64,000 nt of DNA from Spirochaetales bacterium Spiro_07 (GCA_001603145.1 LVBI01000013.1:1-64000); one strand, 5' to 3'; shown: positions 7,658 through 17,170, numbered from the stretch's first letter. Notes: generated from the letters alone by a model not told the origin. Numbers and translations: made by a program.

Positions 7658-10225
7658 TTGTTTTCAAAAGATTTTTCCAGGAAGATTTCAATAGGACGTT
7701 ATAGAAACAAAACATATAAACATTTCATAAATCTGATAAAAACGGCTGTAATTCTGCTTGCTGTACTGCTTGTCGTTTCTTGTGGCGGAGGCGGAGGCGG
7801 CGGTGTAGTTTCATTTCAGAATGGACAACAGATACACAACGGCGGCGATTCAGGCGGCTGGGGCAACGGCAACCAGACCGGTGGCGGTTTCGGCGGTGGA
7901 GCAATTCAGAGCAGCAATCTTCTTATAAGTCAGATGGCCGCCCTTAACGGTATTTCAAAAGTAGAAATACATCTTAAAATAAACGGTGTTGACCAGGAAG
8001 TAATAGTTGCGGACGCAACGACAACAACCGATGTCCTTCCAAAAATTTCTGTCGGCGACAAAGTTTCCGGATACGCAGAAATATTTTTGCCGGAGGGTGA
8101 AACGCGTAGAGCCGATCTTGATGAAACCGAAATTGCACTTTCAAATACACTTAAATTCAAAGTTCCGTATAAATATAGAGCTCTTGATGCACCAGACGGA
8201 AGTACAGTAGATACCGGCACATATTTTGCAAGAGACGGAATTAACCTCTCGTTACATACAATCACACCAATTACAGGATGGAAATGTCTTAATGACAATA
8301 CCCGCCATATGGGCAGTCTTGTTGCAGGCGTGCGCGGTGACATAACACTTGTACCTCTATATGGCAGTGGAGAAGGTTTGAATGCCGTACCGAGCAAGCC
8401 CGTACTTTTTGCAAAACCAGACGCTTCATTCAATGATACGGCTACGCTGACCATATCCGGCGGTTCCGGCACATATATTGTAACGCCTGACTCTTCAAGT
8501 GCAAGCTTAATTGACTGTACAGGTTCCGGCTCATCTTGGACAGTTTCAATTAAGACTGATACAGCACTTGGAGCAACCGGCAAAGTTTGGTTTGCTGATA
8601 ATACAGCTGTAACTATAAACGTAACAGATAGTATAAGTGGCGAATCTGTAAACGCCAGCCTTACGCTCAAGAACAAGTATACACTTCAAATTGGTTATAG
8701 TGCCGATGTCTGGCCTAATACGCCTCTTGAATTCGATGCAGGTAATACATTCAATTTTTCTAGTGCAGACACATCTGGTTTTAGTCTGCCTTCAGGCCAA
8801 CAGATTGTGGCATATACAGATCCAAATACAGCTACCACATACAAAGCGACAGACAGCATAACTTTCAGTGATGCTTTAGGCAGAAGGGAGATTTATCTTG
8901 GTTCAAGAGTTGACTTTGCTATGACTGTTACCGGCGGAAAGGGCGACGGGGCAGCTCATACCGGTACGGCAGCAGACCCGTATATCCTTAAATATAATGG
9001 AACAGATGATACGGATGAAACAAAAATAACCGTTACGGTCACCAGCAATATCGGCTCTATTATTGCAAGAAATGCAGATATAACAGGAAAATTGACAATA
9101 GGTCATCCTGGTAGTACTACTGCAACGCAATATATCACAATTTATAAAACTGCTCTCGCAGCAACTGCCATACCGGCGGCGGGTTTGACGTATCAGATAG
9201 TAGTACGTGACTATCAGGAAGGTGTACCCGGAGCTGCTGATAATGATGCTTACTTGTACGCTTCAAAGACATTCTGGGTAAAGATACCGCAGCCGGAATT
9301 TACCGTTTCATTCAATACTGGTACTGGTGGCAGCACTGCGCCATCTGCCCAGACAATAACTTGTGGTAGCTATGCAACAGCACCAACTGCCAACCCGACA
9401 AATTCAGATACGTCTCTTGTTTTCGGCGGCTGGTACACATCAACTAATGGTGGAACTACGCTCTCTTCAACAGCGTATAACTTCGGTACAACACCTGTTA
9501 CAGAAGATATTACGCTTTACGCAAAATGGCTGCACACCAACTTTACGGGAACTGCTGCGGAATTTCTTGCTGCGGAATTTGTACCAAACAATACTGCAGC
9601 ATCTTCGTATACTGTCACGATTACTTCTGCTACCCCTAATGAGCTTTCAAGCATAGGAAAGGCACTTGGCAAATCGTCAGATTCACATTATAAGGGTGTG
9701 TATGTCAGCCTTGACCTCTCAGGATGCGGTGCAACATCAATACCTGCTTGGGCTTTCGCTGCATTAGACAATCTTTCTAGTCAAGCCGGCTCTGATATAG
9801 CAACATACCTTACGGGCGTCACCCTTCCGAGCGGAATAACAAGCATTGGACGAGCTGCGTTCTACGGCTGCGCAGGTCTTACAGGTTCTTTTACTATTCC
9901 AAGCACTGTGTCCGTAATAGAGGACTCTATATTTAACAATTGTACAGGCATTACAGGGTTGACTATTGCGAACGGTGTTCAGAAGATAGGCGGCTATGCA
10001 TTCGAAAATTGCACAAGTCTCACAGGTACTATTGTCATTCCCGATTCAGTTACTGAAATCGCCCCTGGTTCGTTTCATGGATGTACCAATATTGCTGATT
10101 TTAATGTAACTGGAATATGGGACGCACACTGGCTTGAAGCTACAGGTTCCATAACGACTGCAAACATAGCGCTTGATAAAGCGAAACTTTTGAACACCGG
10201 TTACTACTATATCCGCCAACCATGA
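7658..10225 (+). CDS. Large surface lipoprotein with Listeria-Bacteroides and BspA-type leucine-rich repeats
   Basis: An 855-residue predicted lipoprotein. The basic N-terminus and hydrophobic stretch end in a lipobox (LLVVSC, Cys about 42), followed by a poly-Gly/Asn spacer. The middle is Thr/Ser-rich and beta-like without a family I recognise. One Listeria-Bacteroides repeat (VSFNTGTGG ... FGGWYTSTNGG ... ITLYAKW) is followed by LRR_5/BspA repeats (IPSTVSVIEDSIFNNCTGI, VQKIGGYAFENCTSL and related units). Such proteins are usually surface adhesins. No ATG fits: the start is taken as TTG at 7658 because AAAGGAG lies 6 nt upstream; a TTG at 7595 lies inside the palindrome. Many ATA and ACA codons set it apart from neighbouring genes, and related repeats flank it, suggesting acquisition. 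Confidence 0.8.
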   Translation: MFSKDFSRKISIGRYRNKTYKHFINLIKTAVILLAVLLVVSCGGGGGGGVVSFQNGQQIHNGGDSGGWGNGNQTGGGFGGGAIQSSNLLISQMAALNGISKVEIHLKINGVDQEVIVADATTTTDVLPKISVGDKVSGYAEIFLPEGETRRADLDETEIALSNTLKFKVPYKYRALDAPDGSTVDTGTYFARDGINLSLHTITPITGWKCLNDNTRHMGSLVAGVRGDITLVPLYGSGEGLNAVPSKPVLFAKPDASFNDTATLTISGGSGTYIVTPDSSSASLIDCTGSGSSWTVSIKTDTALGATGKVWFADNTAVTINVTDSISGESVNASLTLKNKYTLQIGYSADVWPNTPLEFDAGNTFNFSSADTSGFSLPSGQQIVAYTDPNTATTYKATDSITFSDALGRREIYLGSRVDFAMTVTGGKGDGAAHTGTAADPYILKYNGTDDTDETKITVTVTSNIGSIIARNADITGKLTIGHPGSTTATQYITIYKTALAATAIPAAGLTYQIVVRDYQEGVPGAADNDAYLYASKTFWVKIPQPEFTVSFNTGTGGSTAPSAQTITCGSYATAPTANPTNSDTSLVFGGWYTSTNGGTTLSSTAYNFGTTPVTEDITLYAKWLHTNFTGTAAEFLAAEFVPNNTAASSYTVTITSATPNELSSIGKALGKSSDSHYKGVYVSLDLSGCGATSIPAWAFAALDNLSSQAGSDIATYLTGVTLPSGITSIGRAAFYGCAGLTGSFTIPSTVSVIEDSIFNNCTGITGLTIANGVQKIGGYAFENCTSLTGTIVIPDSVTEIAPGSFHGCTNIADFNVTGIWDAHWLEATGSITTANIALDKAKLLNTGYYYIRQP

Positions 10226-10261
10226 TGAAGCAGTGTGTACAAAGGCGGCGGAATCGGCGGC

Positions 10262-10298
10262 GGTGTACACAAACTGCCGGTTTTTGCTTTTTGTACAC
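10262..10298 (-). repeat. Fragment of the two-hairpin repeat (copy 6, partial)
   Basis: On the minus strand this holds the second half of P2 and the tail seen in copy 4: GCAAAAACCGGCAGT followed by TTTGTGTACAC. The P1 part is missing or eroded. The interval 10226-10551 between the lipoprotein and purL otherwise consists of copies 2 and 5 and at least five TGTACA hexamers. No gene is seen there. Confidence 0.5.
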
Positions 10299-10317
10299 AA
10301 CTATTGCTAGTTTTCGC

Positions 10318-10403
10318 GTTTTGCATCAGCTTTATCTACGGATAAGCCCAATCTAGCAAAACGGCCAAGATTCCGCTTTGCGTAATCTTGTAAATGGTGT
10401 ACA
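10318..10403 (+). repeat. Two-hairpin repeat element, copy 2
   Basis: P1 GTTTTGC (10318-10324) pairs with GCAAAAC (10356-10362). The loop carries ATCTAC (10334-10339) and ATCT. P2 is CAAGATT (10366-10372) with AATCTTG (10384-10390), plus an inner CGC/GCG. The end is TGTACA (10398-10403). It is 86 bp long and faces copy 5 head to head across 18 bp. Confidence 0.75.
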
Positions 10404-10421
10404 TCTTGAAAGAGGATGCTT

Positions 10422-10506
10422 TGTACACATACTTGAGCTTTTGCGTAGCAAAAGCGATGCTTTTCGCGGATTGAACTATATTTGTAGATTAGACTACAGC
10501 GAAAAG
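10422..10506 (-). repeat. Two-hairpin repeat element, copy 5 (minus orientation)
   Basis: On the minus strand: P1 CTTTTCGC (10499-10506) with GCGAAAAG (10460-10467), loop ATCTAC (10484-10489), P2 GCTTTTGC-tac-GCAAAAGC (10437-10455), and a TGTACA end (10422-10427). It lies 45 bp before the purL start, inside what must be the purL leader or promoter region. Confidence 0.75.
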
Positions 10507-10551
10507 AAAACGCGTATTGTATTTTTTGCCGATTCTACATATACTTGTCGC

Positions 10552-13500
10552 ATGTTCCGTCTTTATATTGAAAGAAAATCAGATTTTTCTAATGAAGCAA
10601 AGCGCATATATTCTGAAATCACAGGATTTCTCGGAATAAACGCTGTTAAGGCTGTTCGCTATTTGAACCGCTATGATATTGAGAATGTTTCAGAAAACAT
10701 TTGCCGTGATGCCGCAACACGCATTTTTTCAGAACCGCAAAGTGACATCTGTTATTTTACGCACTTTCCGCTGAACAAGGATGAAACGGCGATTATCTGG
10801 GAATATCTGCCCGGTCAGTATGACCAGCGCGCAGACAGCGCCGAGCAGTGCCTTTCATTGCTTGCCGCAAACGCCGGCGAAAAAGATGCCGCGCCAAAAG
10901 TGCGCTGCGCCAAGATTGTTCTTCTTAAAGGTGCTGTCAGCGAAGACGAGCGCAAAAAAATCGAGCATTATCTTATAAATCCTGTAGATTCACGCCTTGC
11001 GTCACCTGAAATTCCAGAAACTCTTACAATGAACGTAACAAAGCCGGGCGACATTCCGGTTTTTGAAGGCTTTACTGAAATGTCTTCCGCAGAGCTTTCT
11101 GCTATGCGCGAAAAAATGGGTCTTGCGATGGACGATGCAGACCTTGCTTTCATGCAGAAATATTTCAAAAAAGAGGGCCGAAACCCGACCGAAACAGAAG
11201 TGCGCGTGCTTGACACTTACTGGTCTGACCACTGCCGCCACACCACGTTCAACACAGTGCTTGATGACATCAAGATTGAACAGGGCGGAATTTCTGCACC
11301 GCTTACGGCTTCTCTTGAAGAATACCGTGCAATCCGTGACGAGCTTTACGGTGAAAGAGCCAAGAAAGGTGCTGCAAACGAAAAGCCGCTGACGCTTATG
11401 GACATGGCGTGCATCGGCGCAAAATATCTTAAAAAACACGGAAAGCTTGATGACATTGAGCTTTCTGAAGAAATAAACGCCTGTTCAATTTATATTGACG
11501 TTGACACAGCCGATTATTCGACCGGCGTAATTGAGCCTGAACACAAAACCGAGCGGTGGCTGCTTCAGTTCAAGAACGAAACACACAACCATCCTACTGA
11601 AATTGAACCTTTCGGCGGTGCTGCAACTTGTATCGGCGGCGCAATCCGCGACCCGCTTTCTGGCCGCGCCTGGGTTTACCAGAGCTTGCGCGTAACAGGT
11701 GCAGCTGACCCGACAGTTCCGCTAAGCCAGACACGCGAAGGCAAACTGCCGCAGATGAAGCTTACGCGCGAAGCGGCTCAAGGTTTCAGCTCTTACGGCA
11801 ACCAGATTGGTCTTACGACAGGGCAGGTCGCCGAAGTTTATCACCCTGGATTTGAAGCAAAGCGCATGGAACTTGGTGCAGTAATCGCCGCTGTTCCGGC
11901 TGATGTTGTTATGCGCGAAGAACCGGATGCAGGCGACTGCATCGTGCTTGTAGGCGGCGGCACAGGCCGCGACGGCATCGGCGGCGCGACAGGCTCTTCA
12001 AAAGCACATAACGTAAAGTCTGTAACAACTGCTGCGGCAGAAGTTCAGAAAGGAAACGCCGTTGAAGAGCGCAAGATTCAGCGTCTTTTCAGAAACCGCG
12101 ACGTAAGCCGCATGATCCGCCGCTGCAACGACTTTGGCGCAGGCGGTGTTTCAGTTGCCGTTGGCGAACTTGCGCCGGGTCTTGAAATCAACCTTGACCT
12201 TGTGCCGAAAAAGTACGAAGGCTTGAACGGTACAGAACTTGCAATTTCTGAAAGCCAGGAACGCATGGCTATTGTTGTGCGCAAAAAGGACGTTGAAGCT
12301 CTTATTGCCGCCGCAAAAACTGAAAACTTGAACGCGGTTCAGATTGCAACCGTAACAGATACAAACCGCCTTATCATGAAATGGCGCGGCAAGACAATTG
12401 TAGACATTGACCGCGCTTTCTTGGATACGGCCGGTGCAAGCCGCAACGCGAAAGCTGTAATTGCGGCTGTAAAAAAAGAAGATTCACCGCTTTGCAGACC
12501 GCTTGATTGCGTTGAAAAAGCCTTTGCAAAAGGCGCAAGCTTGAACGAAGCTTGGCTTGAAAACATGAAAGACCTTGCGGTCTGCTCTCAGCGCGGCTTG
12601 AGCGAGCGTTTCGACGGCTCAATCGGCTCAAGCACAGTCACTTTCCCGATGGGCGGCCGCTATCAGTCAACGCCGGAAAACGGCTGTGCCGCAAAGATTC
12701 CGGTGCTTCCGCCTTTTGAGACTGAAACTTCAAGCCTTATGACATTCGGCTATGACCCGCGCGTAGCAAGCTGGTCGCCGTATCATGGCGCGCAGGTTGC
12801 AGTTCTTCATTCTCTTGCAAGAATCGCCGCAATGGGCGGTCTGCCAGAAAGCTGCCGCCTTACGTTCCAGGAATATTTTGAGCGCACTGCATCAGAAACA
12901 GCTTGGGGCAAGCCTGCCGCCGCTCTTTTGGGCGCGTTGTCTGCACAGACTGCGATGGGCACAGCTTCAATCGGCGGGAAAGACAGCATGAGCGGCTCTT
13001 TTGCAGAGCTTAAAGTTCCGCCTACGCTCGTTTCTTTTGCTGTTACAACTGAAGACGCAAGAAACATTACGAGCGGCGCATTCAAAAAAGCCGGAAATTC
13101 AGTTTATTTTATTCCGTGCGCATATACAGACGACCTTACGCCGAATTTCAGCTCTTTCAAGGAAACCACAAAAGCATTGCACGCATTGACTGATAAAAAG
13201 CTTGTGAGCGCGCTTTACCCAGTTGCTGCTGGCGGTATTGCAGAAGCCGTTACAAAAATGGCTTTTGGCAACAAGGTTGGTCTTGCATTTGACGCTGATT
13301 TCTTCGCAAAGCTTCAGAACGCTGTTGCAGTGCTTGCTTCAAAGACAGGCGGTGATGCGCTAAAGTCTTTGTTCCTGCCGCTTTATGGTTCGATTATCGC
13401 CGAAGTTCAGCCTGAAAATTGCGCCGCTTTTGAAAAAGCTTTGCCGACATCGTTCAAGCTTGGCACAACTTCTGCTGAACAGAAAATCACCGTTAAAGAC

Positions 13501-14514
13501 ACATCAATTTCTCTTGATGAAGCATATAAAGTTTGGGAACAGCCGCTTGCAAAGGTTTTCCCGCCAGTTACTGCCGGAAGTGACGATGCTTCAAAAGCCG
13601 AAGCGTTGCCTGATTTTGCGCTTGCAACTCACAAGAGCTTGCAGGAAGCACGCGACAAGGCTTCTTTTGCAGTCGGCGGAAAGGCAAAGCCGAAAGTGCT
13701 GCTGCCAGTCTTCCCGGGCACAAACTGCGAATTCGACATGGCACGCGCCTTTGAGCTTGCCGGCGCTGAAACCAAGATTCTGGTTTTCCGCAACAAAGAC
13801 GAAGAAATGCTTGAATCGTCGCTTAACGAGCTTCAGAAAGAGCTTGCATCGGCGCAGATTCTCGCTTTGTCGGGCGGTTTCTCTGCCGGCGACGAGCCTG
13901 ACGGTTCGGGCAAATTTATCGCAAACGTTTTGCGCGAAAACCGCATTGCACAGGCTGTAACGTCATTGATTGACGACCGCGACGGCCTTGTACTCGGCAT
14001 CTGCAACGGTTTCCAGGCGCTTATAAAGACAGGTCTTGTGCCGTATGGCAAGATTCTTGCTCCGTCAGAAGAAATGCCGACATTGACGTACAACAGAATC
14101 GGCCGCCACATTTCGCGCGTCGTTCGCACACGCATGGTCAGCGCGTTGAGCCCGTGGGCGCAGCATCAGTCTGTCGTTCAGAGCCAGACCCACCTTATTC
14201 CGATTTCTCACGGTGAAGGCCGCGTAATCATCGACAAAGCTTTTGCGAAAGAGCTTTTCGAAAAAGGTCAGATTTTCACCCAATATGTTGATGAAACCGG
14301 CAAGCCTGTGATGACAGAGCCGGACAACCCGAACGGCTCAATGTTCGCCATTGAAGGCATGACAAGCCCGGACGGCCGTGTTCTTGGCAAGATGGGACAC
14401 AACGAGCGCACGATTGGAACGGCGCATCTTGGTTCTTCAGACGAGCTTATTAAGAACATCGAAGGCAACAAGTGCCAGAATATTTTTGCCGCCGGTGTAA
14501 GATATTTCGGCTAA
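10552..14514 (+). CDS. purL: Phosphoribosylformylglycinamidine synthase, single-chain form
   Basis: A 1320-residue large-type FGAM synthase. It converts FGAR, glutamine and ATP to FGAM, the fourth step of purine synthesis. Visible in order are a PurS-like N-terminus, the linker with YWSDHCRHTTF, the first AIRS-type half (FKNETHNHPTEIEPFGGAA, GGGTGRDGIGGATGSS), a second AIRS half (GGKDSMSG), and a C-terminal class I glutaminase with PVFPGTNCE, the nucleophile in LGICNGFQAL and the HGEGR histidine. The start is ATG of MFRLYIERK, matching the family N-terminus; the frame is open 58 codons further upstream through repeat copy 5, which is not coding. No clear Shine-Dalgarno precedes this ATG. No other purine genes are adjacent. 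Confidence 0.93.
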   Translation: MFRLYIERKSDFSNEAKRIYSEITGFLGINAVKAVRYLNRYDIENVSENICRDAATRIFSEPQSDICYFTHFPLNKDETAIIWEYLPGQYDQRADSAEQCLSLLAANAGEKDAAPKVRCAKIVLLKGAVSEDERKKIEHYLINPVDSRLASPEIPETLTMNVTKPGDIPVFEGFTEMSSAELSAMREKMGLAMDDADLAFMQKYFKKEGRNPTETEVRVLDTYWSDHCRHTTFNTVLDDIKIEQGGISAPLTASLEEYRAIRDELYGERAKKGAANEKPLTLMDMACIGAKYLKKHGKLDDIELSEEINACSIYIDVDTADYSTGVIEPEHKTERWLLQFKNETHNHPTEIEPFGGAATCIGGAIRDPLSGRAWVYQSLRVTGAADPTVPLSQTREGKLPQMKLTREAAQGFSSYGNQIGLTTGQVAEVYHPGFEAKRMELGAVIAAVPADVVMREEPDAGDCIVLVGGGTGRDGIGGATGSSKAHNVKSVTTAAAEVQKGNAVEERKIQRLFRNRDVSRMIRRCNDFGAGGVSVAVGELAPGLEINLDLVPKKYEGLNGTELAISESQERMAIVVRKKDVEALIAAAKTENLNAVQIATVTDTNRLIMKWRGKTIVDIDRAFLDTAGASRNAKAVIAAVKKEDSPLCRPLDCVEKAFAKGASLNEAWLENMKDLAVCSQRGLSERFDGSIGSSTVTFPMGGRYQSTPENGCAAKIPVLPPFETETSSLMTFGYDPRVASWSPYHGAQVAVLHSLARIAAMGGLPESCRLTFQEYFERTASETAWGKPAAALLGALSAQTAMGTASIGGKDSMSGSFAELKVPPTLVSFAVTTEDARNITSGAFKKAGNSVYFIPCAYTDDLTPNFSSFKETTKALHALTDKKLVSALYPVAAGGIAEAVTKMAFGNKVGLAFDADFFAKLQNAVAVLASKTGGDALKSLFLPLYGSIIAEVQPENCAAFEKALPTSFKLGTTSAEQKITVKDTSISLDEAYKVWEQPLAKVFPPVTAGSDDASKAEALPDFALATHKSLQEARDKASFAVGGKAKPKVLLPVFPGTNCEFDMARAFELAGAETKILVFRNKDEEMLESSLNELQKELASAQILALSGGFSAGDEPDGSGKFIANVLRENRIAQAVTSLIDDRDGLVLGICNGFQALIKTGLVPYGKILAPSEEMPTLTYNRIGRHISRVVRTRMVSALSPWAQHQSVVQSQTHLIPISHGEGRVIIDKAFAKELFEKGQIFTQYVDETGKPVMTEPDNPNGSMFAIEGMTSPDGRVLGKMGHNERTIGTAHLGSSDELIKNIEGNKCQNIFAAGVRYFG

Positions 14515-14525
14515 AACGAATAATA

Positions 14526-14554
14526 TGTCATTCCCGCGCCCGACGCGGGAATCT
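14526..14554. repeat. Short GTCAT-type palindrome
   Basis: TGTC followed by ATTCCCGCG (14530-14538) and its exact complement CGCGGGAAT (14544-14552). It sits between purL and the next gene and can fold as a stable hairpin, so it may help end the purL transcript. It has no T-run. Confidence 0.6.
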
Positions 14555-14574
14555 TTAACTTAAAGGAGACTTTT

Positions 14575-15678
14575 GTGGAAGAAAACGAAAAAGAAGCAGG
14601 GCAGGTTAATGAAACTGCCGCTGTTGAAACAGTTCAGACTGAAAGTGCGGCTGCTGCTGATGAAGGCAAAAAAGCAAAAAGCAAGAAACCTGCAATTTTG
14701 GGTGCAGTTGCTGCTGTTGTTATTGCTGCCGGCGGTGCAGTCGGTGCTTTCTTCGGACTGGACTTGAATGTTCCGGCTGCAACTGAATGGGTAAAAGACT
14801 ACGAAGCTGTTCAGACAACAGCTAAAGAAAGAAACAAGAACATTCTTCTGGCTTTTACCGGCACAACATGGGATGATACGTCTGCAGCCTTTGAAAAAGA
14901 CATCATGAACGACCAGGAATTCATCAAAAAGATGGGCAAGAAATTTGAGCTTGCGCAAATTGATATTCCTAGCGGTGAAAATGAAGTTTCTGAAGACGAA
15001 ATGCAGAAAATCTTTACATACGCAATGATGTACGGTCTTGAAACAACGCCGAGCTTTATTTTGATAAACACAGAAGGCGCAAGTTTTGGCTCGGTTGTGT
15101 ATTCACCTACAATGGGCTTGGAATCTGTGATTGAATCTGTTGATGAAGCAGAAAAAGCTTACAAAGACCTTGCAAAGCTTAAGGCAAATCTTGAAAAGGC
15201 GACCGGCGTAAAGAAAGTTCAGCTCATCGATGAGATTTATGAAAAGTCACCTGATGAAGAAAAAGCTAAGATGACAGATTATATCCTTGAAGTTCCAACT
15301 TTAGACCCTGAAAACAAGAGCGGCCTTCTTGGAAAATACAAGCTTCTTGCAGCTTATAGCGAAGCTGGGCTTTATATGCAGCGCGGTGACGTAATCAGCG
15401 CACGCGAGCTGCTGGTCAAAACGGCTGAAGATTCTTCTGTTGATCCAGAATATGCACAGGAAGCATTTTACACGGCTGCATACGTCACTGCTTTGAGCGG
15501 CATGATGACGACTCAGAAGGAAATCGACTATGTTTGCTCGTTAATCGAAAAAGCAATCAATGTTTATCCAGAAAGCGAACATATCGAAGACTTGAACCAG
15601 TTCCTTACACTTGTAAAGCAGCAGCCTGTTCAAGAAGAACCTGCTGAAAATGCAAGCGCTGCAAATACAGGCAAATAA
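14575..15678 (+). CDS. Membrane-anchored thioredoxin-fold protein without CxxC
   Basis: A 367-residue protein starting at GTG with AAAGGAG 6 nt upstream. An acidic Ala/Lys/Glu-rich cytoplasmic head (about 1-37) is followed by one membrane segment (AILGAVAAVVIAAGGAVGAF) and a periplasmic thioredoxin-like domain (NILLAFTGTTWDD, DIMNDQEFIKKM, a cis-proline context in GLETTPSFILI). The site that normally holds CxxC reads TTWD, so it cannot act as a dithiol oxidoreductase. A helical, TPR-like region follows (about 205-350). The fold may serve binding or assembly. No partner is evident in the neighbourhood. Confidence 0.7.
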   Translation: MEENEKEAGQVNETAAVETVQTESAAAADEGKKAKSKKPAILGAVAAVVIAAGGAVGAFFGLDLNVPAATEWVKDYEAVQTTAKERNKNILLAFTGTTWDDTSAAFEKDIMNDQEFIKKMGKKFELAQIDIPSGENEVSEDEMQKIFTYAMMYGLETTPSFILINTEGASFGSVVYSPTMGLESVIESVDEAEKAYKDLAKLKANLEKATGVKKVQLIDEIYEKSPDEEKAKMTDYILEVPTLDPENKSGLLGKYKLLAAYSEAGLYMQRGDVISARELLVKTAEDSSVDPEYAQEAFYTAAYVTALSGMMTTQKEIDYVCSLIEKAINVYPESEHIEDLNQFLTLVKQQPVQEEPAENASAANTGK

Positions 15679-15713
15679 CATTTCATAGGGCTGTCTAAAA
15701 ACTTCATGTCTAA

Positions 15714-15805
15714 TGTCATCCCGAACTTGGTTCGGGATCTCCGGGCTACCTCTGGTGCAGATGCTGAGCTGAAAGCCGCTAAAGGCTAATAAATTCAGCA
15801 TGACA
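15714..15805. repeat. Dispersed repeat with GTCAT inverted ends, copy C
   Basis: Begins TGTCATCCCGAACTTGGTTC and ends AATTCAGCATGACA, the imperfect complement. The internal CAGATGCTGAGCTGAAAGCC block matches copy B and, inverted, copy D. It is 92 bp long and fills the space before the first HlyC/CorC gene. Confidence 0.7.
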
Positions 15806-15901
15806 CTATGCAACGAACTTATTGGACAGACCCGATTAAGCCGCCGTTTGTGCAATGTGCAAGCGGCGCGCCTTGCTTTCAGCTTTTAGGAGGCTGCCTT
15901 T

Positions 15902-17170
15902 CTGAACGTTAATCTGGTAATAAACTTAATTGTCCTCATCGCGTTGATTCTGCTTTCCATGATTTTTTCTGCGACAGAAAGCGCATTCCTTTCTATTAAT
16001 AAGCTCAGGCTTCGTGTGCTGCGCGGCAAAAAGAACAAAAAAGCGCTGCGCACAGGCAGCCTGCTAGATTCCAAGACAAAGCTTCTGAACACAATTCTTC
16101 TCGGAAACAACCTCGTAAATGTTGGCTTGACCGCGCTTTTGACGGCGATTGCGCTTGAAATGTACGGCGAGCGCGGCGTGGAAATAGCGGCAATTTTTTC
16201 TACAGTCGTGCTGCTTCTTTTTGGCGAAATTACGCCAAAGACAATCGCATCATCTTACCCTGAAAAAATCGCTTTTGCAGTTGCGCCGTTCATCAGCTTT
16301 TTGACAAAGCTTTTTGCGCCTGTCGTAAGCTTTCTTGGCAAAATCTCGGAACTTATCGCGCGTCTTTTCGGCGTAAACACCGTGTCAAAGTCAGTTTCTT
16401 TTACAGAAGAAGACATAAAAACGTTTATTGATGCCGGCGAAGAAGAAGGCGTAATCGAGCAAAACGAGAAGAAAATGCTCCGTCAGGTCTTTAAATTTAC
16501 AGATTTGACCGCAAAAGAGATAATGGTTCCGCGCACAGAAATTGTTGCGATTCCGCTTGAATCAACTTATCAAGAAATTCTTGACTTGGCAGAAAACACT
16601 TCGTTTTCGCGTTTTCCGGTTTATAAAGACGGCATAGACGACATCTGCGGCTTTGTTTATCTGAAAGACATGCTTTTTTTTGACGAAGTTGAAAGCTTTT
16701 CTGTTAAAAAAGTGATGCGTCCGCCGCTTTTTATTCTTGAAAACAGACGAATTTCTTCAATCAGAAAGATTTTCAAAGAAAACAAGCAGAGCATCGCCAT
16801 TATTGTAGATGAATATTCTGGAACTTCGGGGCTTGTCACCATAGAAAATCTGACGCGCGAAATTTTCGGCAGCGCCGGAAAGGAACAATCTTTAGATGAA
16901 GACGAAAAGCTCACCGAAATTTCAGAAGATTCATTTATTGTAGACGGCTCAATGCGGCTTGTTGAGCTTTCAGAAAAGCTCGGAATCGAGCTGAAATCTG
17001 AATTCTACGACACGGTCGGCGGCTTTATCACCGAAAAGCTCGGCGACATGCCGCAAGCCGGTTCAGAAGTGAAATTCGATTTTGGCAAAATGACAGTGCA
17101 AACGCTTGACGGCCACCGTGTTGAGTCTGTGCTCGTAAGCCTTAAGACAGAGGCGGAGGGCGAAAAATGA
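15902..17170 (+). CDS. HlyC/CorC-family protein (DUF21 plus CBS pair), first of two
   Basis: A 422-residue membrane protein. The DUF21/CNNM transmembrane domain (about 1-190, with FSATESAFLS, LLGNNLVNV and FGEITPKTIA) is followed by two CBS domains (about 215-335, VPRTEIVAIP, FSRFPVYKDG) and a C-terminal CorC/transporter-associated domain (about 340-415). Family members are linked to magnesium/cobalt efflux or homeostasis. No ATG or GTG gives a proper N-terminus. The frame opens at 15890, and a CTG at 15902 sits 8 nt after a full AGGAGG and restores the usual hydrophobic start (NVNLVINLIVLIALILL), so a rare CTG start is proposed. The next ATG would cut into the first membrane helix. It overlaps the following paralogue by ATGA. 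Confidence 0.85.
   Translation: MNVNLVINLIVLIALILLSMIFSATESAFLSINKLRLRVLRGKKNKKALRTGSLLDSKTKLLNTILLGNNLVNVGLTALLTAIALEMYGERGVEIAAIFSTVVLLLFGEITPKTIASSYPEKIAFAVAPFISFLTKLFAPVVSFLGKISELIARLFGVNTVSKSVSFTEEDIKTFIDAGEEEGVIEQNEKKMLRQVFKFTDLTAKEIMVPRTEIVAIPLESTYQEILDLAENTSFSRFPVYKDGIDDICGFVYLKDMLFFDEVESFSVKKVMRPPLFILENRRISSIRKIFKENKQSIAIIVDEYSGTSGLVTIENLTREIFGSAGKEQSLDEDEKLTEISEDSFIVDGSMRLVELSEKLGIELKSEFYDTVGGFITEKLGDMPQAGSEVKFDFGKMTVQTLDGHRVESVLVSLKTEAEGEK

Noticed and set aside
10378-10551. 58-codon N-terminal extension of purL
   Set aside because: It reads through repeat copy 5, and the family N-terminus begins at MFRLYIERK.
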